Positions 1 through 7,200 are shown, counted from the first letter of the stretch. The stretch is 32,380 nucleotides of DNA from CAVVDT01 sp964568825 (GCA_964568825.1 CAZMSA010000015.1:1-32380), one strand, 5' to 3'. The notes: generated by a model not told the origin, from the sequence alone. Translations and numbers: made by a program.

Positions 1-109
1 CGCTGATTTGTGAATCCCATCACGAATCGGAAAACGCCGAACCCGCTCTAGCGGCAATGCCGAATCCGCCAGCGGGGCAGCGCTCGGCGTATTTGATCTT
101 GCAGCAAAT

Positions 110-129
110 ATGAACCGCAGATGAACGGC
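110..129 (+). promoter_or_regulatory. Tandem ATGAAC direct repeat upstream of the Tyr-rich protein gene
   Basis: Two near-identical 9-base units, ATGAACCGC (110-118) and ATGAACGGC (121-129), lie 11 bases apart, about one helical turn, some 130 bases before the next start codon. Head-to-tail half sites at this spacing are typical of OmpR/PhoB-family response regulators, which bind as tandem dimers on one DNA face. The regulator is not identifiable from sequence and the repeat could be chance. The rest of 1-260 shows no gene. Confidence 0.3.
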
Positions 130-260
130 CCTATAAGGCTTCGTTCAGTTTCGCGGCACCATAATTCGCGACATCGCAGGGAACTGGTGCTGACAGGCTC
201 TCCTGCCGGGTGGGACGAGCCAGTTCGCCAAGAGCGAAGTCAATCCGTTTGGAGCACATC

Positions 261-575
261 ATGATGTTACGCAAATTCGTCTATGGCGGCGTGGCCGCCG
301 CCATCATTGCTGTTGCCGGTGTCGGCGCGACCAGCCAACCGGCCGAGGCGGGGGTTCACGTCAGTATCGGCTTGCCAGGGTTCTTCGGCTATTGGGGTCC
401 GGCCTATTATCCCGGCTATTATACGCCATATCCGGCCTATCCCGCCTACTACGGCGGTTACTATGGAGCACCGGTATATTACTATAACCGGGGCTACAGA
501 AATTATTATTACGACAGGCGTCACGACAGAGACCATTATCGCGACGGCAAATACCACAAAAAATATTACAAGTAA
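261..575 (+). CDS. Small secreted Tyr/Gly/Pro-rich protein with basic tail
   Basis: This 104-aa product begins with a Sec signal peptide: a short basic start (MMLRKF), an Ala/Val-rich core to about residue 27, and a likely cut after AEA. The mature part opens with GVHVSIGLPGFFGYWG, continues as a Tyr/Pro/Gly stretch (many YY and PAY units, about residues 44-80) and ends in a His/Arg/Lys/Tyr-rich tail (RRHDRDHYRDGKYHKKYYK). I start it at 261, where GGAG sits 6 bases upstream; the frame is open further upstream to 210 but that extension precedes the signal peptide without an obvious ribosome site. Small secreted proteins of this composition are common in Hyphomicrobiales and have no assigned function. 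The low-complexity Tyr-rich body suggests an extended surface or periplasmic protein, not an enzyme. Confidence 0.75.
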   Translation: MMLRKFVYGGVAAAIIAVAGVGATSQPAEAGVHVSIGLPGFFGYWGPAYYPGYYTPYPAYPAYYGGYYGAPVYYYNRGYRNYYYDRRHDRDHYRDGKYHKKYYK

Positions 576-634
576 CGCAGCATTCCCGCTTGGCACCGGG
601 AACGGGTGACTATGGCGGGTTGCGACCCTGGCCT

Positions 635-1261
635 TTACTGCCGCGCGCGGTCCTCGGAAATCGGGGGCCGCAGCACCAGCACCATGGTGGCGTGGGCATC
701 GCCGGCGCCGGTATTGGTGAGGCGATGAGCAAGGTCGCCGCGATACCGCAGGGATTCACCTGAACGGACGGTGCGCGTCTCATCGCCCACCATGACCTCG
801 ATTTCACCGGAGAGTACGTAGAGGTGCTCGATGGTGGCGGGCTGGTGCGGTTCGGATTCAAGCACCCCACCGGGACGGGCGTGAAAATCGTACCATTGGA
901 TGACCTCCACCAGGTTGAGCGGGCCGGCGATCGCCAGCCGGCACAGTCCGTCCTGACTCTCCAGTTTGGGGATGCCCGAGCGCGGCTGGAACTCGATGAT
1001 ATTGGGCGTAGCATCGGGCCGCAGCACTTCGTCGATCGTGGTATCGAGCGCCCGCGACAGGCGGATCACCGTGGAGATGGTCGGGTTGGTCTCGTTGCGC
1101 TCGATCTGCGAGATGATCGACTTGGCAACGCCTGAATGCTCCGACAGTTCGCCCAGCGACATGTTATAGGCCTTGCGCAGGCGCTGGATGGTCTTGCCGA
1201 GCGTGGCGGAGCCTTCGCTTTCAGCCCCCTGCCCGCTTTTGCGGCTCCGGCGGGTTGCCAT
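635..1261 (-). CDS. XRE-family transcriptional regulator with C-terminal cupin domain
   Basis: The 208-aa product has an N-terminal helix-turn-helix of the XRE/HTH_3 type (about residues 20-78, core LGELSEHSGVAKSIISQIER). A small cupin barrel follows at about residues 120-200, containing EHLYVLSGEIEVMVGDE and a second His-bearing strand (GDLAHRLTNTG). This two-domain layout is shared with PuuR-like and related regulators, where the cupin senses a small ligand and the HTH represses nearby genes. The ligand cannot be read from the sequence. The basic, Ser/Gly-rich first 18 residues are probably disordered. The gene diverges from the peroxiredoxin gene across a 251-base gap, so control of that gene or of itself is possible, but no clear palindromic operator was found there. 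Confidence 0.88.
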   Translation of the reverse strand: MATRRSRKSGQGAESEGSATLGKTIQRLRKAYNMSLGELSEHSGVAKSIISQIERNETNPTISTVIRLSRALDTTIDEVLRPDATPNIIEFQPRSGIPKLESQDGLCRLAIAGPLNLVEVIQWYDFHARPGGVLESEPHQPATIEHLYVLSGEIEVMVGDETRTVRSGESLRYRGDLAHRLTNTGAGDAHATMVLVLRPPISEDRARQ

Positions 1262-1512
1262 GGGGGATCGATCCTTCCTGTTAATTATCGGAAAACAAGA
1301 GGGAAAGCGCCAGACAGCGCCCTCCCCGACTTGCCACCTTCACTAAAGACGGCAAGATGGCGTAAAATCAAGCCCAATACGCCAATGCCTCGCCCTGACC
1401 CAAGCAGGCGGCGGCGAAAATGCTCCTGTCCTTGCGGCTATGTGTGACCTATAAACACTGCCAACGGTTCCATCCGTCCATCCATCCAGCTTCAACGAAG
1501 AGGTATCATCCA

Positions 1513-2181
1513 ATGTCCCTGCAACTCGGCGATGTCGCCCCCGATTTCACCGCGGAGACCACCGAAGGCACTATCCATTTCCATGACTGGCTCGGCGATA
1601 GCTGGTGTGTGTTCTTCTCGCACCCCAAGGACTTTACGCCGGTATGCACCACCGAGCTCGGCTACATGGCCGGCCTGATGCCGGAATTCGCCAAGCGCAA
1701 CTGCAAGATCATCGGCCTCAGCGTCGATTCGGTCGATGACCACAAGCGCTGGAAAAAGGACATCGAGGAAACCCAGGGCCACGCCGTCAACTACCCGATG
1801 ATCGGCGATGACGACATGAAGGTGGCCAAACTCTACGGCATGATCCATCCCAATGCCACCGGCGGCGCCAAGGGTCGCACCGCCGCCGACAACGCGACGG
1901 TGCGCAATGTCTACGTCATCGGCCCCGACAAGAAGATCAAGATGATGATCACCTACCCGATGAGCACCGGGCGCAATTTCGATGAGATTCTGCGGGTGAT
2001 TGACAGCCTGCAGCTGACCGCCCAGCACCAGGTGGCAACCCCGGTCAACTGGAAGCAGGGCGAGGACGTGATCATCGTACCGTCGGTCTCAGACGACGAC
2101 GCCAAGAAGAAATACCCCAAGGGCTGGAAGTCACCGCGTCCCTATCTGCGCCTGGTGTCACAGCAAGACGCCACCAAGTAG
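1513..2181 (+). CDS. 1-Cys peroxiredoxin (Prx6 subfamily)
   Basis: A thiol peroxidase of 222 aa that reduces hydrogen peroxide and organic hydroperoxides in the cytoplasm. The thioredoxin-like AhpC/TSA fold is evident from LGDVAPDF at the N terminus and the active site SHPKDFTPVCTTELG. Cys45 is the peroxidatic cysteine, with Pro38, Thr42 and Glu48 around it. The C-terminal extension, with GEDVIIVPSVSDDDAKKKYP and KSPRPYLRLV, is characteristic of the Prx6 group, which is about 210-225 aa long. No AhpC-type resolving Cys-Pro motif is present, consistent with the 1-Cys mechanism. I chose the start at 1513 because MSLQLGD matches the family and GAAGAGG lies about 9 bases upstream; the frame is open back to 1420 without similarity. 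The XRE-cupin gene is divergent on the other side, and a terminator follows at 2215. Confidence 0.95.
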   Translation: MSLQLGDVAPDFTAETTEGTIHFHDWLGDSWCVFFSHPKDFTPVCTTELGYMAGLMPEFAKRNCKIIGLSVDSVDDHKRWKKDIEETQGHAVNYPMIGDDDMKVAKLYGMIHPNATGGAKGRTAADNATVRNVYVIGPDKKIKMMITYPMSTGRNFDEILRVIDSLQLTAQHQVATPVNWKQGEDVIIVPSVSDDDAKKKYPKGWKSPRPYLRLVSQQDATK

Positions 2182-2214
2182 GCGGCCGCCAGCGCCTTGC
2201 GATACCAACAACAG

Positions 2215-2242
2215 CCGGCATGCCCTGAAGCGTGCCGGTTTT
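2215..2242 (+). terminator. Rho-independent terminator after the peroxiredoxin gene
   Basis: CCGGCATG (2215-2222) pairs with CGTGCCGG (2231-2238), eight pairs including one G-T wobble around an 8-base loop, followed directly by TTTT. It lies 33 bases past the peroxiredoxin stop and before the gloA ribosome site, so the two genes are probably separate units. Confidence 0.65.
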
Positions 2243-2269
2243 CGATCTGTTCCAGGAGCCATATCCCTC

Positions 2270-2689
2270 ATGCAATACCTTCACACCATGGTGCGCGTAT
2301 CCGATGTCGAAAAGTCCCTCGACTTCTACTGCAACAAGCTCGGCCTCAAGGAAGTGCGGCGCAACGACTACCCGCAGGGCCGCTTCACGCTGATCTTCCT
2401 GGAGGCCGCGGAAACGCCCGGCGCCCAGATTGAACTCACCCACAACTGGGATCCCGAAGACTACGACGAAGGCCGCAATTTTGGCCATCTGGCGTTTGCC
2501 GTCAATGATATCTACGCCACCTGCCAGAAACTCATGGACGCAGGGGTCACCATCAACCGCCCGCCGCGCGACGGTCAAATGGCATTCGTGCGTTCACCCG
2601 ACAACATTTCCATCGAGTTGCTGCAAAAGGGCGATGCCAAGCCGCCCATGGAGCCGTGGTCCTCGATGCCCAACACCGGCCACTGGTAG
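2270..2689 (+). CDS. gloA: Lactoylglutathione lyase (glyoxalase I)
   Basis: Converts the hemithioacetal of methylglyoxal and glutathione to S-lactoylglutathione, the first step of cytoplasmic methylglyoxal detoxification. The 139-aa length and two VOC-fold repeats fit bacterial GloA. All four metal ligands can be placed: His5 (MQYLHTMVRV), Glu55 (AQIELTHN), His73 (FGHLAF) and Glu116 (NISIELLQ), matching the H/E/H/E set of the Escherichia coli enzyme, which prefers nickel. The shortness, with no insertion between the halves, also suggests the Ni/Co type over the zinc type. AGGAG lies upstream of the ATG at 2270. The gene converges on panE with only 16 bases between the two stops. Confidence 0.95.
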   Translation: MQYLHTMVRVSDVEKSLDFYCNKLGLKEVRRNDYPQGRFTLIFLEAAETPGAQIELTHNWDPEDYDEGRNFGHLAFAVNDIYATCQKLMDAGVTINRPPRDGQMAFVRSPDNISIELLQKGDAKPPMEPWSSMPNTGHW

Positions 2690-2705
2690 GCTCACGCCGC
2701 GGCGG

Positions 2706-3644
2706 TCAGGCCGGAAAGTCGATTTCGCCGCGCGCCCGCAGTTCCTGCGGCAACAGGGCATGATAGATGGTGGTGTGGGTGGGCGTTGCGATACCGGCCT
2801 CGGCCCCCAGCCGCACCACCGCGCCGGTCCAGTAATCGAGTTCGCTCGGCTTGCCGTCGGCGATATCGCGATGCAGCGACGTGGTGCTGCCCGGCGCCAT
2901 CGTATCGATGAGTTTCAGCGTATCGGCGACTGCTGTTGTCGCCAGCGCCACGTGGTGCGCCCGCCCCACGGCGGCAGTTTCGGCGATGCAGGCTTCCAGC
3001 AAACCTCGCGTCTGAGGCAGCGAGCGCAAGATGCCGATGGGTGCGCGGGCCACCGCCCCGATGCCGCAGGCCGTAACGGACAGGAACTTTTCCCACAAGG
3101 CTCTGTGGACGTCGCCGGGGACCTGAACCTTCACGCCGACATCCTCAAAGGCCTGTCGCAAGGCGTTTATGCGCGCGCTCTTGCGATTGTCCAGTTCCCC
3201 GAAGCGGATGATATTGATGCCGCCTATGCTCTTTATGCGGCCCGGCGCGGCAACCCAACTGAAGGTCACGCACAGGCCCGCCAGCACACGCTCCGCACCC
3301 AACACTTCGGCAAGCTCGCCCACCGCCTCGACGCCATTTTGTAGCGGGACGACGAAAGCCTCCTCGCCGAGCATCGGCTTGATGGCCCGGGCCGCGTCCT
3401 TGACCTGCCAGGCCTTGACGCCGAGGATCACCACATCGGCGTCCTTCACTTCGGCTGGATTGTCGGTGGCAAGGCCCGGCCGGGCGATCAATTCGCCTTC
3501 GGGCGTATCAAGGACGAGGCCGTGCTCGCGAATGGCCTTCAGGTGAGCGCCGCGGGCGATGAAGGTGACGTCGTGGCCGCCAAGCGCCAGTCTGGCGCCA
3601 AAATAGCCGCCGGCACCGCCGGTTCCGTAAATGACAATGCGCAT
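2706..3644 (-). CDS. panE: 2-dehydropantoate 2-reductase (ketopantoate reductase)
   Basis: An NADPH-dependent reductase of ketopantoate to pantoate in pantothenate/CoA synthesis. The 312-aa protein has an N-terminal Rossmann domain with the glycine-rich loop GTGGAGGYFG (residues 7-16) and Arg31, well placed to contact the NADPH phosphate. LGVKAW and LQNGVEA (residues 75-107) follow, and the C-terminal helical ApbA domain contains the expected catalytic lysine in ALWEKFLSV (Lys186). The SELDYWTG segment near residue 265 is part of the substrate site. ApbA_C paralogues are common in alphaproteobacteria and some act on other 2-keto acids, so the exact substrate is less certain than the family. 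A perfect 10-base inverted repeat lies about 25 bases upstream of the start. Confidence 0.88.
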   Translation of the reverse strand: MRIVIYGTGGAGGYFGARLALGGHDVTFIARGAHLKAIREHGLVLDTPEGELIARPGLATDNPAEVKDADVVILGVKAWQVKDAARAIKPMLGEEAFVVPLQNGVEAVGELAEVLGAERVLAGLCVTFSWVAAPGRIKSIGGINIIRFGELDNRKSARINALRQAFEDVGVKVQVPGDVHRALWEKFLSVTACGIGAVARAPIGILRSLPQTRGLLEACIAETAAVGRAHHVALATTAVADTLKLIDTMAPGSTTSLHRDIADGKPSELDYWTGAVVRLGAEAGIATPTHTTIYHALLPQELRARGEIDFPA

Positions 3645-3669
3645 GGGATCTCCGAACGAAGGCAGCGAT

Positions 3670-3700
3670 CTGGTCGATGGCTTTTTATAGCATCGACCAG
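3670..3700. repeat. Perfect 10-bp inverted repeat upstream of panE
   Basis: CTGGTCGATG (3670-3679) and CATCGACCAG (3691-3700) are exact reverse complements separated by an 11-base AT-rich loop. On the minus strand the loop reads CTATAAAAAGC, so a -10-like TATAAA sits between the arms. It lies between a 52-aa gene and panE, both on the minus strand. No T-run follows, so an operator or RNA hairpin is as likely as a terminator. Confidence 0.6.
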
Positions 3701-3753
3701 CCGCCAGCAGTACGTCGGATGCAATCGGGAAATACGACCGTCGAGACAGGTGC

Positions 3754-3912
3754 TCAGCGGCGCAGTTTGCGCTCGGCCTCGCTTTCGGCGACGGTCAAGA
3801 GACCCAGTTCGACCTGAAGCTCCATGGTCGGCGACCATGCCGGTGCCTGGCGGACTGCATCGTCGTGGGCGGGAGCGAGAAATTCGGCTTCGTGCATGTC
3901 AAACTCGATCAT
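3754..3912 (-). CDS. Small acidic protein of 52 residues, function unknown
   Basis: A 52-codon frame reading MIEFDMHEAEFLAP and ending in AESEAERKLRR. The argument that it is real is the ribosome site: a complete AGGAGG (3918-3923 on the plus-strand numbering) sits 5 bases before the ATG, one of the best Shine-Dalgarno sequences in the window. The product is acidic, has no signal peptide or membrane segment, and its C-terminal half (SPTMELQVELGLLTVAESEAERKL) could form an amphipathic helix. I recognise no family. It lies upstream of panE on the same strand and divergent from the sulfation cassette. An alternative is that the site serves an unrelated leader peptide. Confidence 0.55.
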   Translation of the reverse strand: MIEFDMHEAEFLAPAHDDAVRQAPAWSPTMELQVELGLLTVAESEAERKLRR

Positions 3913-4145
3913 GGCAACCTCCTATGCAGGCGAAAGGTCCAGTCGACCAACTTGAACGCCATCATAGCAGACGGAATTGAACCGGTTCTTAACGCTTCAT
4001 TCATTTCGCATTCATGGTAACTGCAGCGGCGACGCCCCTCGCCGTTGTGCAACTCCCGCTCAGCGGCCCTTTACCTCAATTTAACGCCAAGCAAGAAAAG
4101 TGGGCCTCACCTTCTCAAAAATACCGCCGGAGAAAGAGCCTGCAG
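3913..4145. other. Intergenic region before the sulfation cassette
   Basis: This 233-base stretch separates the divergent 52-aa gene from the arylsulfotransferase-like gene and must hold the cassette promoter. TTGAAC occurs at 3952 and 3977, but neither has a convincing -10 element at 16-18 bases. The frame of the downstream gene is open from 4014, without the expected membrane anchor at its start. No hairpin or repeat stands out. Confidence 0.4.
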
Positions 4146-5456
4146 ATGAAGGGTTTATTCGCCAGACTGCCCGCCTTATTGTTGACTTCGTCGATACTAT
4201 CCGTAGCCATATTCTATGGCATGTTCGCGCAGACCTACGACATGTTTCCAAGGCCGCAATTGGATGCCGTCGCACTGTCGCTGTATGCGGTATTCGGCGA
4301 ACGCCAAGACCTTTTCTTCCCGGCGCCCGTACCGGGAAAATCATCCACGAGGACTATCTATCCGGACAAGCTCAATCCCGGACTGGTTTTCGTCCAGGGC
4401 GTCAATGCCGAGAAGCAAATTTTTGCCCGCGTCATGGATCGGGATGGCAATACCGTTCACGAATGGCTGACTGACTGGTTCAAGATCTGGGGCAGCAGTG
4501 GTGACTTTCCGGATGATGTGCGCCCGAGACAGGAGCCCGGCACGATTCTGATGGGGGCCCAAATCCTGCCCTCGGGCGATCTCGTCGCCAACTTCCACAG
4601 ACTCAGCACCTTCCGCATGGATCCATGTGGCCATGTGGTCTGGAAGCTCCAGAATTACGCTCACCATTCACTTGAACTGACCGGGGACGGCGCGATGTGG
4701 GTGGGGGCTCAGCGGGGCCATAAACACGGTACGCGTTATCCGAACTACGCGCCCAACAGTCAATTCGAGACACTTCAGAAGATCTCGCTGGATGGGACCA
4801 TTCTTCGGAACATCGATGTTCTCGACGTACTGCACAGCAATGGGCTCGACGGTCTGATGTATCTCTCCACGATCTCTGATCGGTATACCTCGGTCTCCGG
4901 CGACACCATGCATTTGAATGACGTGGAGCCATTCCCTTCCGATTGGCACTCAAAAGTGTTCTCGCCGGGCGATATCATGTTCTCGGTGCGCAATATCAAC
5001 TCGATCTTCGTGATCGATCCGCAAACCCTGAAGATCAAGTTTCGTACAACGGGCAAATTCTTGCGGCAGCACGATCCCGATTTCATACCGGGGGACAAAA
5101 TCACAGTTTTCGACAACCACAACCTGACGCCTGCGCTGTCCGGCAAGAAGGCGGCGAGCAGGATTGTGGAAATCGATGCACGTACCGGCGCCTCGCGCGT
5201 CGTCGTCGATGGCGCTGGCCCGACACACTTCTTCTCCCAACGTGCCAGTTCACACGAGCGCCTGCCCAACGGCAACATTCTAGTCCAGTCCGAAAGCGGC
5301 GGTCGGGTGATGGAGTTCCTTCCCGACGGGCGGCTGGCCTGGAGTTGGAACAACCGCATCTCGCCAACGGAGAACGCCATCGTGACCGGTGCGCAGATTC
5401 TGCCAACCTGGATGGACAGAGCATTTTTTAAGACTCTTGAGGCATCCTGCCGATGA
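4146..5456 (+). CDS. Arylsulfotransferase (ASST)-family protein, membrane-anchored
   Basis: The 436-aa product has an N-terminal hydrophobic segment (about residues 8-29), either an uncleaved anchor or a signal peptide, followed by a repetitive beta-propeller-like body. Segments resembling the arylsulfotransferase family, by recalled pattern, are NAEKQIFARVMDRDG (87-101), YAHHSLEL (171-178), DVLHSNGLD (227-235), GDIMFSVRNINSIFVID (275-291), TVFDNHN (320-326) and SSHERLPNGNILVQSESGGR (368-387). The conserved histidines (His173/174, His230, His370) and Arg387 are plausible active-site positions, since ASST enzymes form a sulfo-histidine intermediate. Known ASSTs work in the periplasm, moving sulfate from phenolic sulfate esters to phenols without PAPS. 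I chose 4146 because it starts directly at the basic-hydrophobic anchor. It is first in a compact cassette of three. Base composition is lower in GC than the flanking core genes. Donor and acceptor are unknown. Confidence 0.75.
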   Translation: MKGLFARLPALLLTSSILSVAIFYGMFAQTYDMFPRPQLDAVALSLYAVFGERQDLFFPAPVPGKSSTRTIYPDKLNPGLVFVQGVNAEKQIFARVMDRDGNTVHEWLTDWFKIWGSSGDFPDDVRPRQEPGTILMGAQILPSGDLVANFHRLSTFRMDPCGHVVWKLQNYAHHSLELTGDGAMWVGAQRGHKHGTRYPNYAPNSQFETLQKISLDGTILRNIDVLDVLHSNGLDGLMYLSTISDRYTSVSGDTMHLNDVEPFPSDWHSKVFSPGDIMFSVRNINSIFVIDPQTLKIKFRTTGKFLRQHDPDFIPGDKITVFDNHNLTPALSGKKAASRIVEIDARTGASRVVVDGAGPTHFFSQRASSHERLPNGNILVQSESGGRVMEFLPDGRLAWSWNNRISPTENAIVTGAQILPTWMDRAFFKTLEASCR

Positions 5457-5484
5457 CCGTGCACAAAGACTGGGGGTTCGACTC

Positions 5485-5697
5485 ATGAGACATATAGCTG
5501 CTGCGGCAGTGCTGATGCTGGCTCTGACCTCGCCAGCTTACGCATATATAGGCCCCGGTGCCGGAATCGGCGCGATCGGAACCGTGGTGGCGTTCTTCGT
5601 TGCCGTGTTCCTCCTGGCCGCCGGATTTGTCTGGTATCCAGTCAAGCGCCTGATGCGCCGCACAGACGGCCGGAGTTCCGACCGCAAGGACAGCTAG
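5485..5697 (+). CDS. Small membrane protein with YIGPGAG motif
   Basis: The 70-aa product has a signal peptide (MRHIAAAAVLMLALTSPAYA) whose predicted cut places YIGPGAGIGAIG at the mature N terminus. A single membrane helix follows (about residues 30-49) and then a basic cytoplasmic tail (YPVKRLMRRTDGRSSDRK). The layout predicts the glycine-rich YIGPGAG end in the periplasm. I recall similar short YIGPGAG proteins recurring next to hydrolase and sulfotransferase genes, but no function is known to me and this memory was not checked. It starts 28 bases after the arylsulfotransferase-like stop and ends 3 bases before the next ATG, so it is almost certainly co-transcribed. An accessory or assembly role for a neighbouring enzyme is a guess from position. 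Confidence 0.7.
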   Translation: MRHIAAAAVLMLALTSPAYAYIGPGAGIGAIGTVVAFFVAVFLLAAGFVWYPVKRLMRRTDGRSSDRKDS

Positions 5698-5700
5698 TCA

Positions 5701-7143
5701 ATGGTCAGCCTCATGGTTGCAAGTGTCGCAGCCATCGCTTTTGCGGCTGCGTTCGTCTTCCTGGGAATCGTCCCCGCCACATTTTCCATCGTCGAGCAAG
5801 CCGGGACGGGTGGCGCGGCAATGCTCGACCCCTATATGAGCGACGACGAGAAGGAAAAAACCGTTCGGCAGGCGGGATTTAGGGTGCTCGGATCCTGCGC
5901 GGGTATCATGATCCGCCTCCTGACGTGCCTTGCGGCAGCCGCCTTGCCGGCCTTCATGGCCCAATGGCTGCAGTTGAGCACGTTCAATGATGTGATGCAG
6001 ACAGCCGAGAGCTGGCAGTTTCTCCTCGGCTCGACCGTCGCGCTCAGCTTCGCGGCATGGCTGTTTTTCCAACTTAGGCCGAACAATGCCGGGTCGACCT
6101 ACTCAGCCGGCGACAGGCTGATCCATAACCTCGCTTTTGCCGGTCCGGGAATTCAACTCGCCGCAGCACGGTTGGAAGACCGGATCCTGGCTTCGACATG
6201 GCGCGATGTCGCGTACAAGCCGCCAGTCTTCATCACCTCGCTGCCAAGAGCGGGGACCACGGTCATGCTCAATGCGCTCCACGAGGTGCCGGGCGTCGCC
6301 ACCCATTTTTACCGGGATATGCCGTTTGTTGCGGCGCCGGTCCTTTGGAACCGGCTCACCCGCCCGTTTATGCGGCGAGCCACGATGAGAGAGCGGGCTC
6401 ACGGAGATGGCCTTGAGATCGGCCTCGATAGCCCCGAAGCCTTCGAGGAAGTAATCTGGAAGGCATTTTGGCCAGACAAATGCAATGACGAGCACATTGC
6501 TCTTTGGGGCGAAGACGACGCCAAGCCCGAAGCAATGGCGTTCTTCAAGACCCACATTCGCAAAGTCGTTGCCTTGAGGACGGGTCCTGGCGGACGCTAC
6601 GTGTCCAAGAACAATGGCAATATCGCCCGGCTTGCGCTCCTGCCGCAGATGTTTCGGAACTGCTGCATCATTGTGCCGGTTCGAACGCCGGTGGAACATG
6701 CCGCATCCTTGATGCGTCAACACGAGAATTTCCTCAGGCAGCATGATGAAGATCCATTCATTCGCAGCTACATGCGCGATATTGGACATTTGGAGTTCGG
6801 TGCGGTTCATGCGCCGATCGCCTTTCCCGGATTTGCGCCCGGCGAGCTGGCGCCGACTTCACCTGATTATTGGCTGAGCTATTGGATTGCAGCCTATCGA
6901 CACGTATTGGATTATGCCGAAACGGTGCACATTGTTCCGCAGGAATTGATTTGTACGCGACCTGGGGAAGCGATGAGGCGGATATGCGAGCTGGCCGGGC
7001 TCTTTGCGCCAGACCCCGACGTTGGAAATCCCTTCAAACCGGTGCCAAAGCGGGCCGACAAGGCAATGTTCACGGAAAAACTGGTGACGGAAGCAGAAAC
7101 GATCTACGAAGAATTGCTCTACCGGCAAATCGCCTTGCCTTGA
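5701..7143 (+). CDS. Membrane-anchored PAPS-type sulfotransferase
   Basis: The 480-aa protein joins an N-terminal membrane region to a soluble sulfotransferase domain. Three hydrophobic segments are visible (about residues 3-25, 64-88 and 106-124); the acidic loop between the second and third, and the location of PAPS, favour a cytoplasmic catalytic domain with the N terminus outside. The PAPS-binding P-loop is VFITSLPRAGTT (residues 176-187), matching the 5'-phosphosulfate motif, and VPVRTPVEHAASL (325-337) fits the 3'-phosphate motif with Arg328 and Ser336. The C-terminal end (KPVPKRADKAMF) resembles the usual GxxxxY-rich tail region. Sulfotransferases of this Pfam type are about 250-350 aa, so the membrane part is an added module. 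It begins 3 bases after the YIGPGAG gene. The acceptor (lipid, glycan or small phenol) is unknown. Confidence 0.82.
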   Translation: MVSLMVASVAAIAFAAAFVFLGIVPATFSIVEQAGTGGAAMLDPYMSDDEKEKTVRQAGFRVLGSCAGIMIRLLTCLAAAALPAFMAQWLQLSTFNDVMQTAESWQFLLGSTVALSFAAWLFFQLRPNNAGSTYSAGDRLIHNLAFAGPGIQLAAARLEDRILASTWRDVAYKPPVFITSLPRAGTTVMLNALHEVPGVATHFYRDMPFVAAPVLWNRLTRPFMRRATMRERAHGDGLEIGLDSPEAFEEVIWKAFWPDKCNDEHIALWGEDDAKPEAMAFFKTHIRKVVALRTGPGGRYVSKNNGNIARLALLPQMFRNCCIIVPVRTPVEHAASLMRQHENFLRQHDEDPFIRSYMRDIGHLEFGAVHAPIAFPGFAPGELAPTSPDYWLSYWIAAYRHVLDYAETVHIVPQELICTRPGEAMRRICELAGLFAPDPDVGNPFKPVPKRADKAMFTEKLVTEAETIYEELLYRQIALP

Positions 7144-7200
7144 AACCCTGACAACCAGTGATGGGCTGCAACGTCGTGATGGAGGGAACGGATCGCATCA

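Noticed and set aside
123..145. EcfG-like promoter (GAAC ... CGTT)
   Set aside because: The spacer is 15 bases where 16-17 are expected and the first G of GGAAC is missing.
583..602. Short hairpin after the Tyr-rich protein gene
   Set aside because: TTCCCG/CGGGAA is only six pairs and is not followed by T residues on the plus strand.
1432..1455. Peroxiredoxin promoter with TATAAA at 1450
   Set aside because: TTGCGG is only 12 bases upstream and no other -35 fits the spacing.
3971..3987. Possible left attachment site resembling the tRNA-Glu T arm
   Set aside because: ACGGAATTGAACCGGT resembles ACGGGAATCGAACCCGT, but needs a gap and two mismatches; too weak to call a direct repeat.
7144..7200. 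Further genes between the sulfotransferase and the integrase remnant
   Set aside because: No frame with a ribosome site; too short to hold a gene.
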